Positions 37,968 through 49,100 of a stretch of 64,000 nt of DNA are shown one piece after another (within the stretch, counting starts at the first letter, position 1; each line of letters starts with the position of its first letter). Made by a program: the position numbers and the translations under genes. The notes beneath the pieces were generated by a model that searched no databases, had not been told where the DNA came from, and was given only the letters and a program-made list of their open reading frames with translations. The stretch lies in contig OZ020524.1 in the NCBI GenBank assembly GCA_963971425.1, positions 19,335,022-19,399,021 on the forward strand, given 5' to 3'. This DNA is from Bryoerythrophyllum caledonicum (lineage: Eukaryota; Streptophyta; Bryopsida; Pottiales; Pottiaceae).

Positions 37968-40170
37968 AGCTTGGAGACGTCCTCGTCGACTTCAACGACC
38001 TTTGTCCTTGAACTTGATCTTTCGCACACCATCATCATTTCTATCATTTTCTTGTAGTCTCTTTAAGCTCGATATAGATTTCTTCTTACTTGTCTTTATT
38101 CTCTAAGAATTGTTGATTTTCTTTATTTACTTTCCATTGTTCTCCTCTTTAATGAGTATGTCTCATGCATACTTGGCTTCAAGTTTCTCTTTTTAACTTA
38201 ACTATTTTAGTTAAGTCTTCCATTTGTAGATTTCCATAATTTTTCATTTTAGCTTTGAATTTTTTCATTCTCTTTTAAATCTTCATTTTTAATTTTCATT
38301 GCTTTTCAAATTTTTCTTTTCAATTTATTTTTTCTTCCATATCTTCCTTTACACTCCACTTGCAATTTTTATTTTTATTCAAATTTAGAAAATTAGCACT
38401 CATTAGTCCTCACATCTCTTGATTAGTAAATTAGTAGTGCATCTTCACAACTAATTACTAATCCTAGATTACTAACTTTCTTTCCACACTCTTTTATTTC
38501 TATTTTTTCTAACTTGTGTGAGCTACCCTATCATACAATTCAAGTAGTGTGTGTATTACTTCACCACTAATCGTCTCATCTACATCACTCACATTGTTTT
38601 CCATAGCCTTTTTGCTTTATCTCTCAATATTATCATGTTCTTACTTATTTTTCCCTTTCATGATACTCTCTCATTAGAATTATCATGTTCTCTCCCTCTT
38701 ATTTTTTCCTTTCATGTATATGCCTTAAGTTTATTTTTTATTTATGATTATTATTTTATTTTATTTTTATTATTTTTTTAAAATTATTTTATTTTTTATT
38801 TTTTATTTTTACAAATTCAATTGAATTTGCTCTTTCCTTAAGACACTATCCCTCCACATATTCTTAAAACTCTCACTACATGTAAGTCTTAAGATTTTTG
38901 TTTTATCCAAAGTGTAACTGACTTTGGTTTTTAAGGGAACTGACTCATAACAAGTTTTTAAAGAACTGACTTACTTAAGGAAAATAAGGATCTATCCTAT
39001 TTGTTCTTTGCCTTAAGGAACTAAATTTCTCTTGCTTGTCTGGTTCTTAAGGTTCTAGTCTGCTCAAGGTTGTAACTTAAACTCTCACTTTCCTTAAAAT
39101 CACAAGAAAAGATGATCTTTCTCAAAACAGTGTTTTTAAAGGCTCTTACAATTTTGTACTTAAAGAGATCTTCTCTAAAATTTTGAACTTAAGGAGTTGG
39201 ACTTTAAAGTATAAACTTACTACGTACTGGTTTTTTAATTAGGAAAATTATCTGTTCTTTCAGCTGGTTCATTTCTTCCCGAACTTGTTCATAACCACGT
39301 ACAGACAGAGCTCTGTCTGTATTGACAGGTTCTTTATAAGTCACAGACTCCGAAAATCAATCTTCTTTTTCCATTCTTTCCTAAGTTCTTCATACATCTT
39401 TGATCCTTGTTATTCCTCATACTGCAAATTTATGAAAATGTGTTGTGCACTTCACCAAATATGGAAACAGTGATAGAAGTTTCTATTTTTCTCCATACTA
39501 GGATCAGCATTTGTTCCATATCGTTTGGTAAGGCTCCTGCGGCTCACGATATATAGGCTAACAGACCTGATACCTTCATCTAGCAGGCCTTGGTGGTTGG
39601 TTAACGTGTGCCGCGGGTACATACTGTCGTGGCAACCTCCGGGTGCTAGTGCCGGGTATGTATCTTTCACACGTGGCTTATCCCACCACGCTTGATTAGA
39701 GTGCTGACTCCTGTAGTTACAGGCAGTTCAACATGGTTTTTTTTTTTTTTTTTTTCATAACTTACTGCTTAATATTTCCTTCTTTGTGTGTACACTTCCA
39801 AGTCACCGAACCTCCTTTCAGCTGACTTCCACTTGTATATTTTTTATTTTTCGTAGAACACTCCTAGAATTCTTCATTCCTATACAGTTTCTCCTCTTAA
39901 TTAGTTGTTGACTCCATTTCTTCGTGTTCATAATCTTATGACATCGTATCATGCAGCTAATGTCATTCATATTTCCAGAAGATTGCAGCTTTACAGGTTT
40001 TTGTCCAGTCTTTCAAAATCAGCTATCAGCTCATTATCCTGGCTTCCACAATAAGCCATATCCTAAGTTCTCGAAGCTGCAAACTTCTAAACTCTAGCTG
40101 CAATCACAAAATTCCATCATAATATTTACATTGTCTGCACAGAGCTTCTCCTAAAGAACCTCATGTCTAC
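37968..40170. other. 3' spacer of the giant Ty3 element
   Basis: No coding sequence I can support. T/C-rich 38.0-38.8 kb, then a second CTTAAG-rich stretch (about six copies, 38840-39190). 39500-39720 is GC-richer and different in character. A poly-T run lies at 39739-39759. Confidence 0.6.
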
Positions 40171-41634
40171 TCAAGATCTTGGTCTGGCTTCGAGTCGAGG
40201 ACGCTTGTGCTTGTACGCATCCTTGAACTCACACTCCTGGAGAATCAGCTGCAGCTCAGCCATCTCCACATTACGACGAACATCCTCATCATGCTTGAAG
40301 AGATACGTCTCGTGTGCCTTCTGGTAACTCAACCAGGCAACCAGCTGCTCTTGACGCTTGCTGGAATTCTCCAAGGCAAACACCGAGCTCGCACCGTGGA
40401 GGAAGTTGATAATTACCATACACTCCAAAGTCCTCATATGGCGACTTGGCATCTGTTGCATCTTCGTCCATAGGTGAAACTCGGGCTTGGTCTCGTCAAA
40501 TCTGTTGACATTCACCACGCACTTGTATCGCATATACATATGAGATAGGATGTTGCAAAACACTGCAGCTCGAAAATACACAGGGTCCGTGTGTCTTCGG
40601 TGAATCTCAAAAAAGGCTCGATAGGAATCACTGCATTCCTGGGGAGAAGAAAAACTCCCTGGAATCTGTGGCCAGTTGTAAGGCACTGTGTCGAGCTTAC
40701 TCCAGGGCGCCCACTTGTAACGCCGATATCCCTTCAAGGGACACTAGTGGTAGCTCATCGTGATCGCTGCTGGTGGCACCGTTGACCACGTCTGGGATGC
40801 CTTGGGATATAGTTGATCCCACTGTCTCCAGACCTGCGGTGACAAGCCAAAGTCCTCCAACAGCCAATCTATGGCTTGCCATGAGGGAAATGGCACCTCT
40901 TCCTCGCTATTAAACAGATTCTCGTACTCTCCGAGAAATCGTTGCTTGTTCAACGATCCGGTCACTGGTAGTGGCAAGCCTCCCCAGATCGTGTGTCTAT
41001 AATCTGGAGGGGGTGACATGAAAGTGGCCATCTGAACCGCATCTGCCACATCCACCGTTTTCTTCTTTGCTCCCTCGATCGCACGCTTAAGTCGGTGGTG
41101 AGCTCGGACCTTGGCGTAGAGATACTGTCCTATGGTGATCTCACCCCGCTGAGCCAAGTCCTCGCGCTCTTGGACTTGAGTCATGCATCCCACAAAGCTC
41201 TGCTCATTTTGTAATAGCTTCCTCAGCTTCTCCATCTGGTTCTTCCATTCACCCAGGTAGTCCGTAGAGAGGGGAACGGTCTTAAGATCAACCTCAGGAA
41301 TGACTACCATTCGTTGAGCTACATCTGGTTGATCATACTGCCTCCGCATCTGCAGCTGCCCCTCCAAGTGCCAATAATATAGCAGCACTCTAGCTCCAAT
41401 ATCACCGATCGGCACCAGCAACTGTCTGGCGTCCTCCAGTTGAAGGTCCTGCCTCACGATCATTTCGCAGATCAAATTCTGCATGTTGGCGAAGTTCGCC
41501 GCTGCGGTCCACAGGTTTTGGAATTCCGCCCGGCTCAGCTTGTCTCCAGCGCTCAAGCACATCATGTTGACACAAGCATTCCTTTGCAACTCGTAAGCTC
41601 TGAAGAGTGCAAAGGTTGGCGGACTATGTAAGTC
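40171..41634 (-). CDS. Third coding block of the Ty3 element, portion beyond the CACTA insertion
   Basis: Two stretches of conserved-looking coding sequence: one with LFRAYELQRNACVNMMCLSA and IPEVDLKTVPLSTDYLGEWK (to 40744), and one with KWAPWSKLDTVPYNWPQIPG and VFCNILSHMYMRYKCVVNVN (to 40171). Mostly helical, no membrane span, no recognised family. Base composition matches the portion upstream of the insertion, supporting a common origin. Confidence 0.5.
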
Positions 41635-43050
41635 CACTGTAAGAAACCCGTGATTTTTGTGACGTTAGCTGTGATCAAGTGTGTTTTTCAAAACATGTTT
41701 TTGCGAACGGGCCGAGCCTTGGGCTCTCGGATTCTGGTGGATGTTGCACCAAACATGGAAAAATTGGCAGAAAAACGCAGAGATGTTAGCATAAACATAT
41801 TTGTTTTGCGGGACGTCCTAGTGAACATAGTCATGTTTTAGACAACGTCCTCAGAAAGGTGACAATGCCACGTCGGCAGGGGGGTTTAGTTTCACTGTAA
41901 GTAACTTTGAGATTGTTACTGCAACCTCCCGTAAAACACTGCCCAACGGTTAAAACTCAATGGAGATGGGCTGACCCCTACAAAAATAAAAACATGGATG
42001 TCGTTACTGACGTCACAAAAAACGTGGATGTCCTTACTGACATCACAAAAAACATGTTTGAGCCACGTAGGCAAGGTAGAAATTGGATTCTTTTTAAAAT
42101 ATTTGTGCCACGTAGGCAAGGTTGAAATCAGCTGCCACGTAGGTAAAGAGGATGTTGGAACAGACGTCTGGATGGACGTCTACTGTGACATTTTAATGTT
42201 TATGCTAACACGAGGCTAACACCATGACAAATCCAATAATCCCATATGGATTGTCACCACTTGTGCATCCCATTGTATATATATGTAAGGCCTTCTCTCC
42301 TATCTCATCACACTTGAATCAAGAGTGATTCACTTTCATCCATCTATTTGGATGAATTTGAATTACCCTTGAAACTTAAAGTGATACGGTACTTTTTGAT
42401 GACATGGCGCTTCTTTTTGGTGACATGGCGCTTCTTTTTGGTGACATGGCACTTGCTTTTGCTGACTTGATGCTTGTTTTTGGTGACCTCCATCTCAACG
42501 AACGTCACAGAAAACGTCATAACGAACGTCACAGAAAATGTCATAACGAACGTCACAGAAAACATACCGTGTTAGAAATGACGTCCCAATTTACACTGTC
42601 CACAATTAATTATTGCATTAAACTATGCTGATTGGACATGCCACGTCATATTTTAAAAAGTGACACGTCATATTTTAAAGGTGCCACGTCATAAAATGGC
42701 GGGTCCACGTATGCAAGCCTAGTCACAATCTAATGCCACGTCATGCGCCACATCATGGGCCACATTACCAAGGGCCCGGATGAAAAAGTTGGGGATGTGG
42801 CACTGCCCGTCCATGTGGCGATGACGTGGACGCGACGTGGCAGCCACATGGCAGATTTCTAACACCTTCAACCCCCAAGTTTTTGTGACGTTTTAAAAAA
42901 CGTGGGCCTGTTTTTTGAGATTTTGGCATGTTTTTCGCATGTCAATTATAACGGATTTTTTTGGACGTCAACGTTGACGTGCCGGATGCTGCACAAAACA
43001 TAATTGCACGTTAGTTGCCTTGTCACAAAAAACACGGGTTTCTTATAGTG
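41635..43050. mobile_element. Non-autonomous CACTA transposon, 1,416 bp
   Basis: Ends CACTGTAAGAAACCCGTG and CACTATAAGAAACCCGTG (as inverse) match at 17 of 18 positions and continue with similar 'ttttttgtgac' sequence. The flanks are GTC at 41632-41634 and 43051-43053, the 3-bp duplication diagnostic of CACTA (En/Spm). Inside are clustered short repeats: ACGTCAC(A)-AAAAC-type units, a 22-bp unit 'gacatggcgcttctttttggt' in tandem (42400-42490), 'aacgaacgtcacagaaaacg' three times (42497-42560) and 'gccacgtaggcaagg'. These are typical subterminal transposase-binding arrays. No transposase ORF. Confidence 0.92.
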
Positions 43051-43071
43051 GTCCTGACGCCAAATTGCCTC

Positions 43072-45018
43072 TTAGAGTTTGCTCTTCACTCCTCTATCTG
43101 TGGTCGTCTGTGCAGTCAACCGGGCATTAGCTTCGGTGACATCTCGTACCTTCTCTTCCAACTCTGCTACCTGTGAAGAGTCGGGCGTAGCTACGGTCAA
43201 CGCTTCCCTGCTCGCCTGCACCTCTCTCTTCTGTTGTGCTAGCGATGTCGCCAACTCCTTCGCCAGATTCTTCTCAGCCTGATACTGCTCCTTCACCAGC
43301 TGGTGTTGAGTCTTAAGACTCTCGATCTCAAGCAGATGTTCTTCCACTTGTCTCTCCTTCGCAGTGCAGAGGTCCTTCCAATGGGCAGCGCTACCGGAAG
43401 CTTGCCGGAGCTCTTCTTGCAACGTATGCCAATCTCGCACATGTGCTTCCTTGTCTCCAGCTAGAGCCGAATTCTCCTTCTCCGATTCCGCCTTAAGGCG
43501 ATGGTACTCCTGCTCCATGTGGCTCAGTTTCTTCTGCAACTCCTCGCATTGTTGTGCCTTCGTCGTCTGCTCGTTGCACAAAGTTTCCCAGCGCTGAACT
43601 TCTTCAGTTGTTTGGGCCAACTTCCCTCGCAGTTCACCCCGCTCCCTGTCCAGCAGCTCTTTAGCTCGCTCTGCTTCCAAGAGCGCCTTCTCTAGCCGGA
43701 GCTTCTCGCGTTGGAAGTCCTTCTGCATCTGATCCTTGGCCAACAAGATGTCCTTGTTGGTGGCTTGGTATTGAGCTATGAGATCATCCTTCTAGATCAC
43801 CATCAGCTCGAGATTCGCCTTGTTCAACTCCCGAACCTCACCCTGTTTGGTGCCATCTGCCCCTTGCGATCTCTTCTCTGTTCGCCTAAGAGGAGCTTCA
43901 TCTTCAGGGTCCTCCATTATGGCAACCTCGGGAGCAGCGTACGGAACAATCTGCTTGGATGGTGTCTTGGACAGCTTCGCTGCTGCTGGTGGACCTGGTT
44001 CCTGTCCTGAGGTGATACTCAAGACACCTCTAGTGGAGATCGGGGGCTTCACCTTCTTCTTCTGCACTTCCGCCAACGGTTTCTTCCCCTTGTCTTTCGC
44101 TGATGCAGAGGCTTCAGGTGACCCTGGCGTCTCCTCTTCTGCGTCCTCCCTTGCGGGACTGGTCATGTCTTCATCTCCTACGTTTTCTTCTTCTTCAGAA
44201 GCCTCTTCCGGTTCCTCTTCTTCCTCCGGTTCCTCCACCATCTTGCGCAATCTCTTCTTCTTGGAACTCCTCCCTGATTCTTCTTCCACCTCCTGTGCTC
44301 TTCCAGTCAAGCTCTTCCTCAGTGGGGGACAGATTGCTGAGAAGTACGTGGTCCCATGGAAGAAGATGTTGTGGCGGGTATTCTTCCCTGCTAGCTCCAG
44401 TCGGAGATGCGCGTACATGATCTTGGACCAATTGAGTTGCTCTCCATTCCAGCTCTTGTACGCTGCAGCCAATGCGCTAGGTGATAATACCTCCGTTCCA
44501 TCAAAAGCCATCAAGAGTCGAAGGTTGATAAATTTCAGCCATTCCTTCCACGAAGCCTTGGCCTTCCTGATCGAATATCCCCGTCCCACCTTGGCGTCGT
44601 CTGGCCTCTCGAACACCCGACTGAGCTCAGTCTTGGTTAGCAAAGGCAATCCCACCAGCGTAGGTCCCGTCTTTGGCAAGCTTGGACAATGCTGCTGGAC
44701 GACCTCGACGTCGAAGCGAACCACTTCACCGTTGATCAAAAATTCGTCTTGTGCGCCTCGCTTGGAGTTCAGCATGAAGGCCAGCACTTGCGGTAGATCT
44801 GCCTCCGGCCATTGCTGCTCGATGAATTGCAGGAGACCTGCCTTCTCCAAATTCTTACGGTTGCCCTCATACACCTTCTTTGGCAACTCCCTCAGCGGAG
44901 AAGGATCGATCTCGAAATCCTTCTTCGTCTTCCGTTTCTGGCTCATCTTGATTTCTCTGTCTGCTGTTCTCTTACAATCAACGCCACTCTGTGAATTTGG
45001 ATTCACCATTTTGCACAT
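43072..45018 (-). CDS. Third coding block of the Ty3 element, upstream portion
   Basis: Lies after integrase where Athila-type elements carry an env-like or extra ORF. The first part (43792-45018) has a basic NLS-like start (SQKRKTKKD), a globular region (LLQFIEQQWPEADLPQVLAF, RGYSIRKAKASWKEWLKFIN, FFHGTTYFSAICPPLRKS) like plant-transposon ORF-1 proteins of Athila relatives, then a KKKRLRK/acidic linker. The second part (43072-43746) is a long coiled coil of Glu/Lys/Leu heptads. No signal peptide or membrane span seen, so a true envelope is not supported. GC-richer than pol. Interrupted downstream by the CACTA insertion. Confidence 0.6.
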
Positions 45019-46541
45019 GTTTTTAGCAAGAAAACAGAGTTCTTCTCCCTACACTGTCTACTTCGTTTGCGCAGTCTTCTTCACGCTACAAAACACTCTT
45101 AAGACATGCATCTACACTCATAGAATTTCCTTTCATCTGTGCAGACTTATGTCTGAAGATTACATGCAAAGTGGTTACAACAGTTATGCCGTTTCTTGAT
45201 TTCCCTTAACAAACTCTTCTGATTTTACTCTCATAGATAGTTATCTACTCTCAGTAAATTTTATTCCGTTAATTTCGCACCTTGGCAAGGAAGATCAGTT
45301 AAATTCTGCGGTCTTAAGCAACCTCATTCACCACGAAATGGCATAATTCAACAATCCTCTGTTCTGTGAACTCACATTCAGAATAACTTAACGACGAACT
45401 TACCAGCAAAAGTGTGACAATTTCTTCTCCGCTCTTGGTGACACCTCGCTTCCCGAATACAGAGCCACCAAACTCACGACTTGCAACAATTCTTCACGAT
45501 ACACTCCAACTCTCAACAATGCAACTGTCCTCTCAACTTCTGTTTCAGCGACTGAACAATGCACTTGTGAATACTCTCTGATGAGCCATAGCCAAGTTTG
45601 GCAGCTTGTTTTCTTAACGGCTCATCAAGTTTTGCCACTTGGTTTTAAGTCCCGTCCCCACTCGTCCTTATCATCACGTTTTTCAAGTCATTGCAATGAT
45701 CCTTTTGACGTGATTGATTATTGTTCCCTCGAGTGAAGTGTCCACTTTTGTCCCTTCCATGGCACTTTAATTTGATCTTTCAATATGATGAGATTTCTCC
45801 ACTTTATGACAAGGTCGCTTCTCACAGATTTCCTACCAACTTAATCATCATTTTTATTTTCTTAAGTTTTTCCATATTCCATAATTTGCTTTGGCTTACT
45901 TCTGTTTTAAGGCATCTCCTTGCTTAAGTTTATTATTGTCTCACAATTTTACTTTTTAAGATGAACTTCAGGGACAACCCCAGACTTACTGTCTTAAGGT
46001 GTTCACTCAAGTTCTTAAGACAACTGGATTTCTGACATCCTCGCAAATAAGACACTCAAGTTCTTAAGTCATTTGTGTCTTTAAGACTATTTTGAGTTCT
46101 TAAGGCAACTGTAGATTTGACGTCTCTTGAGTGTTTGAAGACGGCTTAAGTTCCTTAAAACAGCTGTGTCTTTAAGAGCACTGAAGTTCTTTAAGACCAC
46201 TTGACATGATATCACACTTATGACCTTAATTCTGTGACTTAACTTGAGATGACTTCTTAAGTACTGTTCCTTTATGCAAAATGATTTAGCTCTTAAGAAT
46301 TTTTATTTTTGAATTTTATTTTTTCAATAATACCTTATGACAAGGTTTCTCTCAAGAAAGTTTTTTGTGAATATTTTTTATGAATGATCATAAATTAACT
46401 ATAACTTAAAACACAAAATTTTACACTTTCCCTTTGGTAGTTTAGTGTCGTTCCGGACTACTTAAAAATTCTTTCTTAAGATTTTCTTAAAATTTCCTTT
46501 AAGTAGGGCTGTAGCCCCCCTCTTTAAAAGGTAACTTGCCC
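45019..46541. other. Spacer between integrase and third coding block, CTTAAG-rich
   Basis: No coding seen. About nine CTTAAG hexamers lie between 45920 and 46490, echoing the LTR. A plus-strand open frame that runs to 45199 from within the third block is a shadow. Confidence 0.7.
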
Positions 46542-47819
46542 TCAAGTTACGTACTTTTTGAGCCTGTAGCCATTATAGCGTGTTGCATGCACATTACCTG
46601 CAAAATCTTGTAATTCCACAGAACCATTAGGATAAGATTTAAGTATTTTGTATGGTCCAAACCATCGCATTTTAAATTTTCCGGGAAATTTCTGGAATCT
46701 ACTGTCATAGAGTAAGACTAAATTATTTTCTTTTAGAGTTTTTGGTTGTAATTTACTATCATAATAAGTTTTCCTTTGTTTTTGTATAGCTTCCATATTC
46801 ATGTAGGCTTGACCTCTAATTTCATCTAGACGTTCTAGATTATCTAATCTTTCTCTTAGAGATTGTTCATCATCTAATCTTTCAGAAATTGCCATACGTA
46901 GAGAAGGTAATGCCACTTCTATCGGGAGCATAGCCTCCAAGCCATACACTAATTGGAAAGGGGTTGCTTTAGTTGTAGTTTTTATTGTACATCTATATGC
47001 CCATAATGCATTATTCAACTCATAATCCCAATTAGATGCATTGCCTTGTAATGTCTTAGTGATAATCTTGCAGATAATACCATTAGACTTCTCAGTTTGT
47101 CCATTAGCTCTAGGGTGATAGGGTGACGACTTACGGTGCTTAATAAAATACTTTTGCAACATTTTCTCAATAGTATCATTGATGAAATGAGTCCCTCTAT
47201 CACTTACAATTTCTTTTGGACACCCAAACCTAGTGATGATATGTTCATAAATGAATTTTGCCACAGTGTCTGCATCATCATTTCTAGTGGCAAGGGCCTC
47301 TACCCACTTAGTCACATATTCGGTTGCAACCAAGATATAGCGTTTTTGACCCTCACGACTAGGTGGTTTAATGGGACCTACAAAGTCAATTCCCCATTTC
47401 TCAAAAGGAATTTGTGCTAAAATTGGTGTTAATGGCATAGCCTTAGTGGCTGTCGGTTTACCAACTCGCTGGCAAGGATCACATTTTTTAACATAATTAG
47501 TGGCATCGGCAAAAAATGTGGGCCACCAATAGCCTGCTCGCAATGCTTTTTGAGCTGTAGCCCAACCCGCAAAATGCCCTCCACAGACATCATCATGACA
47601 TCCTACTAAAATCATTGACACTTCACTAGGATTTACACATCGTCGAAGTATATCATCTTTGCCTCTCTTATAGAAAACACCACTAATCATGGTGTAAGGC
47701 AAAGATTGATGGACTAGTTTAATTTTATCTTTGCTAGTGTATTCAATAGGAAAAGTAGCCTTAGTTAAATAGTAGATGATGTCGGCATATTCTTTTGGAA
47801 TTACATCAAGTACCTCCAC
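46542..47819 (-). CDS. Integrase
   Basis: Zinc-binding HHCC region (HDDVCGGHFAG ... CDPCQR), core domain with WGIDFVGPIKPP, IVSDRGTHF and HPRANGQTEKSNG carrying the DDE acidic residues, and a C-terminal GPYKILKSYPNGSVELQD segment. No chromodomain follows. Confidence 0.95.
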   Translation of the reverse strand: MEVLDVIPKEYADIIYYLTKATFPIEYTSKDKIKLVHQSLPYTMISGVFYKRGKDDILRRCVNPSEVSMILVGCHDDVCGGHFAGWATAQKALRAGYWWPTFFADATNYVKKCDPCQRVGKPTATKAMPLTPILAQIPFEKWGIDFVGPIKPPSREGQKRYILVATEYVTKWVEALATRNDDADTVAKFIYEHIITRFGCPKEIVSDRGTHFINDTIEKMLQKYFIKHRKSSPYHPRANGQTEKSNGIICKIITKTLQGNASNWDYELNNALWAYRCTIKTTTKATPFQLVYGLEAMLPIEVALPSLRMAISERLDDEQSLRERLDNLERLDEIRGQAYMNMEAIQKQRKTYYDSKLQPKTLKENNLVLLYDSRFQKFPGKFKMRWFGPYKILKSYPNGSVELQDFAGNVHATRYNGYRLKKYVT

Positions 47820-47924
47820 ACCCTCTTTAACAGAAAAGATGTGTGCATCTGGAAAGTTATCATCTATGGACTGTGGATTTATAGTCTCACTAAGTCTTGA
47901 TAAAAAATCTGTATTTTGATGTAT

Positions 47925-49100
47925 TTACCCCGGTCTGACATTAATGGTAAAATCAAACTCTTGTAATAATAAAACCCATCTTGCAATTCGACCACTTAAT
48001 TGAGGCTTATTGATCATATACTTCAAGGCATCATGATCAATATGAAAATTGAATTTATATCCCAATAAATAATGTCTATATTTTTTAACAGAGAAAATCA
48101 TGCCAAGACCTTCTCTTTCAGTTACAGAATAGTTCCTTTCTGGGGCACTCAACTGTCTACTTGCAAAGTAAATTGGTCTATCATGACCTTTGGAATCTTT
48201 CTGGCTTAACACACTTCCAATTGCCATATTAGAAGCATCAACATATACTTCAAAGGGTTTTGTCCAATCTGGGGGAATTAGAACAGGTGCTTTACTAAGA
48301 CGACGTTTTAACTTGTTAAAAGCTTTAGTGCAATCATCTGTCCATACCCCCGGTAGTAAAGTTTGTTTTGTTAAAACATTCAAAGGTGCTGCTATAAAAG
48401 CAAACTTATAAATAAATCTTCTATAATAACCTGTTGCACCTAGAAAGCCTTTTAGTCCCGTGAGATGTTTGGGAACTTCCATTTTAATAATAATGTCTAC
48501 TTTGTCTGGGTCAACCGATATTCCTTCTTTTGAAACAACATGACCTAATAATTTACCACATACAGTGGCAAACTCAGACTTAGCAGCATTTATAGAGATG
48601 CCATACTTTCTACATTGATCAAAACATTTCTTTAAATTTTGTGCATGATCTTTCTTAGAACCAAACACACAAAAATCATCTAAAAATATCTCCATAAATT
48701 TTCTAAGATATTTTGTGAAGGCTTGAGTCATAACTCTTTGGAATGTTGCCGGAGCATTGCACAATCCAAATGGCATGACATTATATGCAAAAGTCCCCCA
48801 GTCCGTAGTGAAAGTGGTCAATGGTTTATCTTCTGGGGCAATCTGCACTTGATTATAACCCGAGAATCCATCAAGGAAGGAATAACACTCATGACCCGCT
48901 ACACCATCTAGGACTGCATCAGAAAATGGTAAAGGAAAGAAATCTTTCTCAGTGGCTTTATTCAGCTGTCGAAAATCCTGACAAATACGGATCTTACCAT
49001 TCTTTTTAGGTACTATGACAATAGGTGACACCCACTCACTAAATGGCACGGGATAAATGAAATTACACTCCAGTAATTTATCAATTTCCTCTTTAATCAT
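47925..49100 (-). CDS. Reverse transcriptase and RNase H
   Basis: RT landmarks in order: PIVIVPKKNGKIRICQDFRQ, YSFLDGFSGYNQ, MPFGLCNAPATFQR and the catalytic FLDDFCVFG. Then RNase H: FEVYVDASNMAIGSVLSQ, FASRQLSAPERNYSVTERE and HIDHDALKYM. Standard Ty3/gypsy arrangement. Confidence 0.95.
   Translation of the reverse strand: MIKEEIDKLLECNFIYPVPFSEWVSPIVIVPKKNGKIRICQDFRQLNKATEKDFFPLPFSDAVLDGVAGHECYSFLDGFSGYNQVQIAPEDKPLTTFTTDWGTFAYNVMPFGLCNAPATFQRVMTQAFTKYLRKFMEIFLDDFCVFGSKKDHAQNLKKCFDQCRKYGISINAAKSEFATVCGKLLGHVVSKEGISVDPDKVDIIIKMEVPKHLTGLKGFLGATGYYRRFIYKFAFIAAPLNVLTKQTLLPGVWTDDCTKAFNKLKRRLSKAPVLIPPDWTKPFEVYVDASNMAIGSVLSQKDSKGHDRPIYFASRQLSAPERNYSVTEREGLGMIFSVKKYRHYLLGYKFNFHIDHDALKYMINKPQLSGRIARWVLLLQEFDFTINVRPG

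Noticed and set aside
39500-39720. tRNA-like or organelle-derived GC-rich patch
   Set aside because: No cloverleaf with A and B boxes could be drawn and no recognisable organelle gene; left as unexplained spacer.
43072-45018. True envelope gene in the giant Ty3 element
   Set aside because: Position fits, but no signal peptide, furin-like site or transmembrane segment is seen; coiled coil plus basic patches suggest another role.
43820-45199. 459-codon plus-strand open frame
   Set aside because: Opposite-strand shadow of the third coding block; Ser/Cys/Phe-rich with no domain, whereas the minus strand gives coherent coiled-coil and globular sequence.
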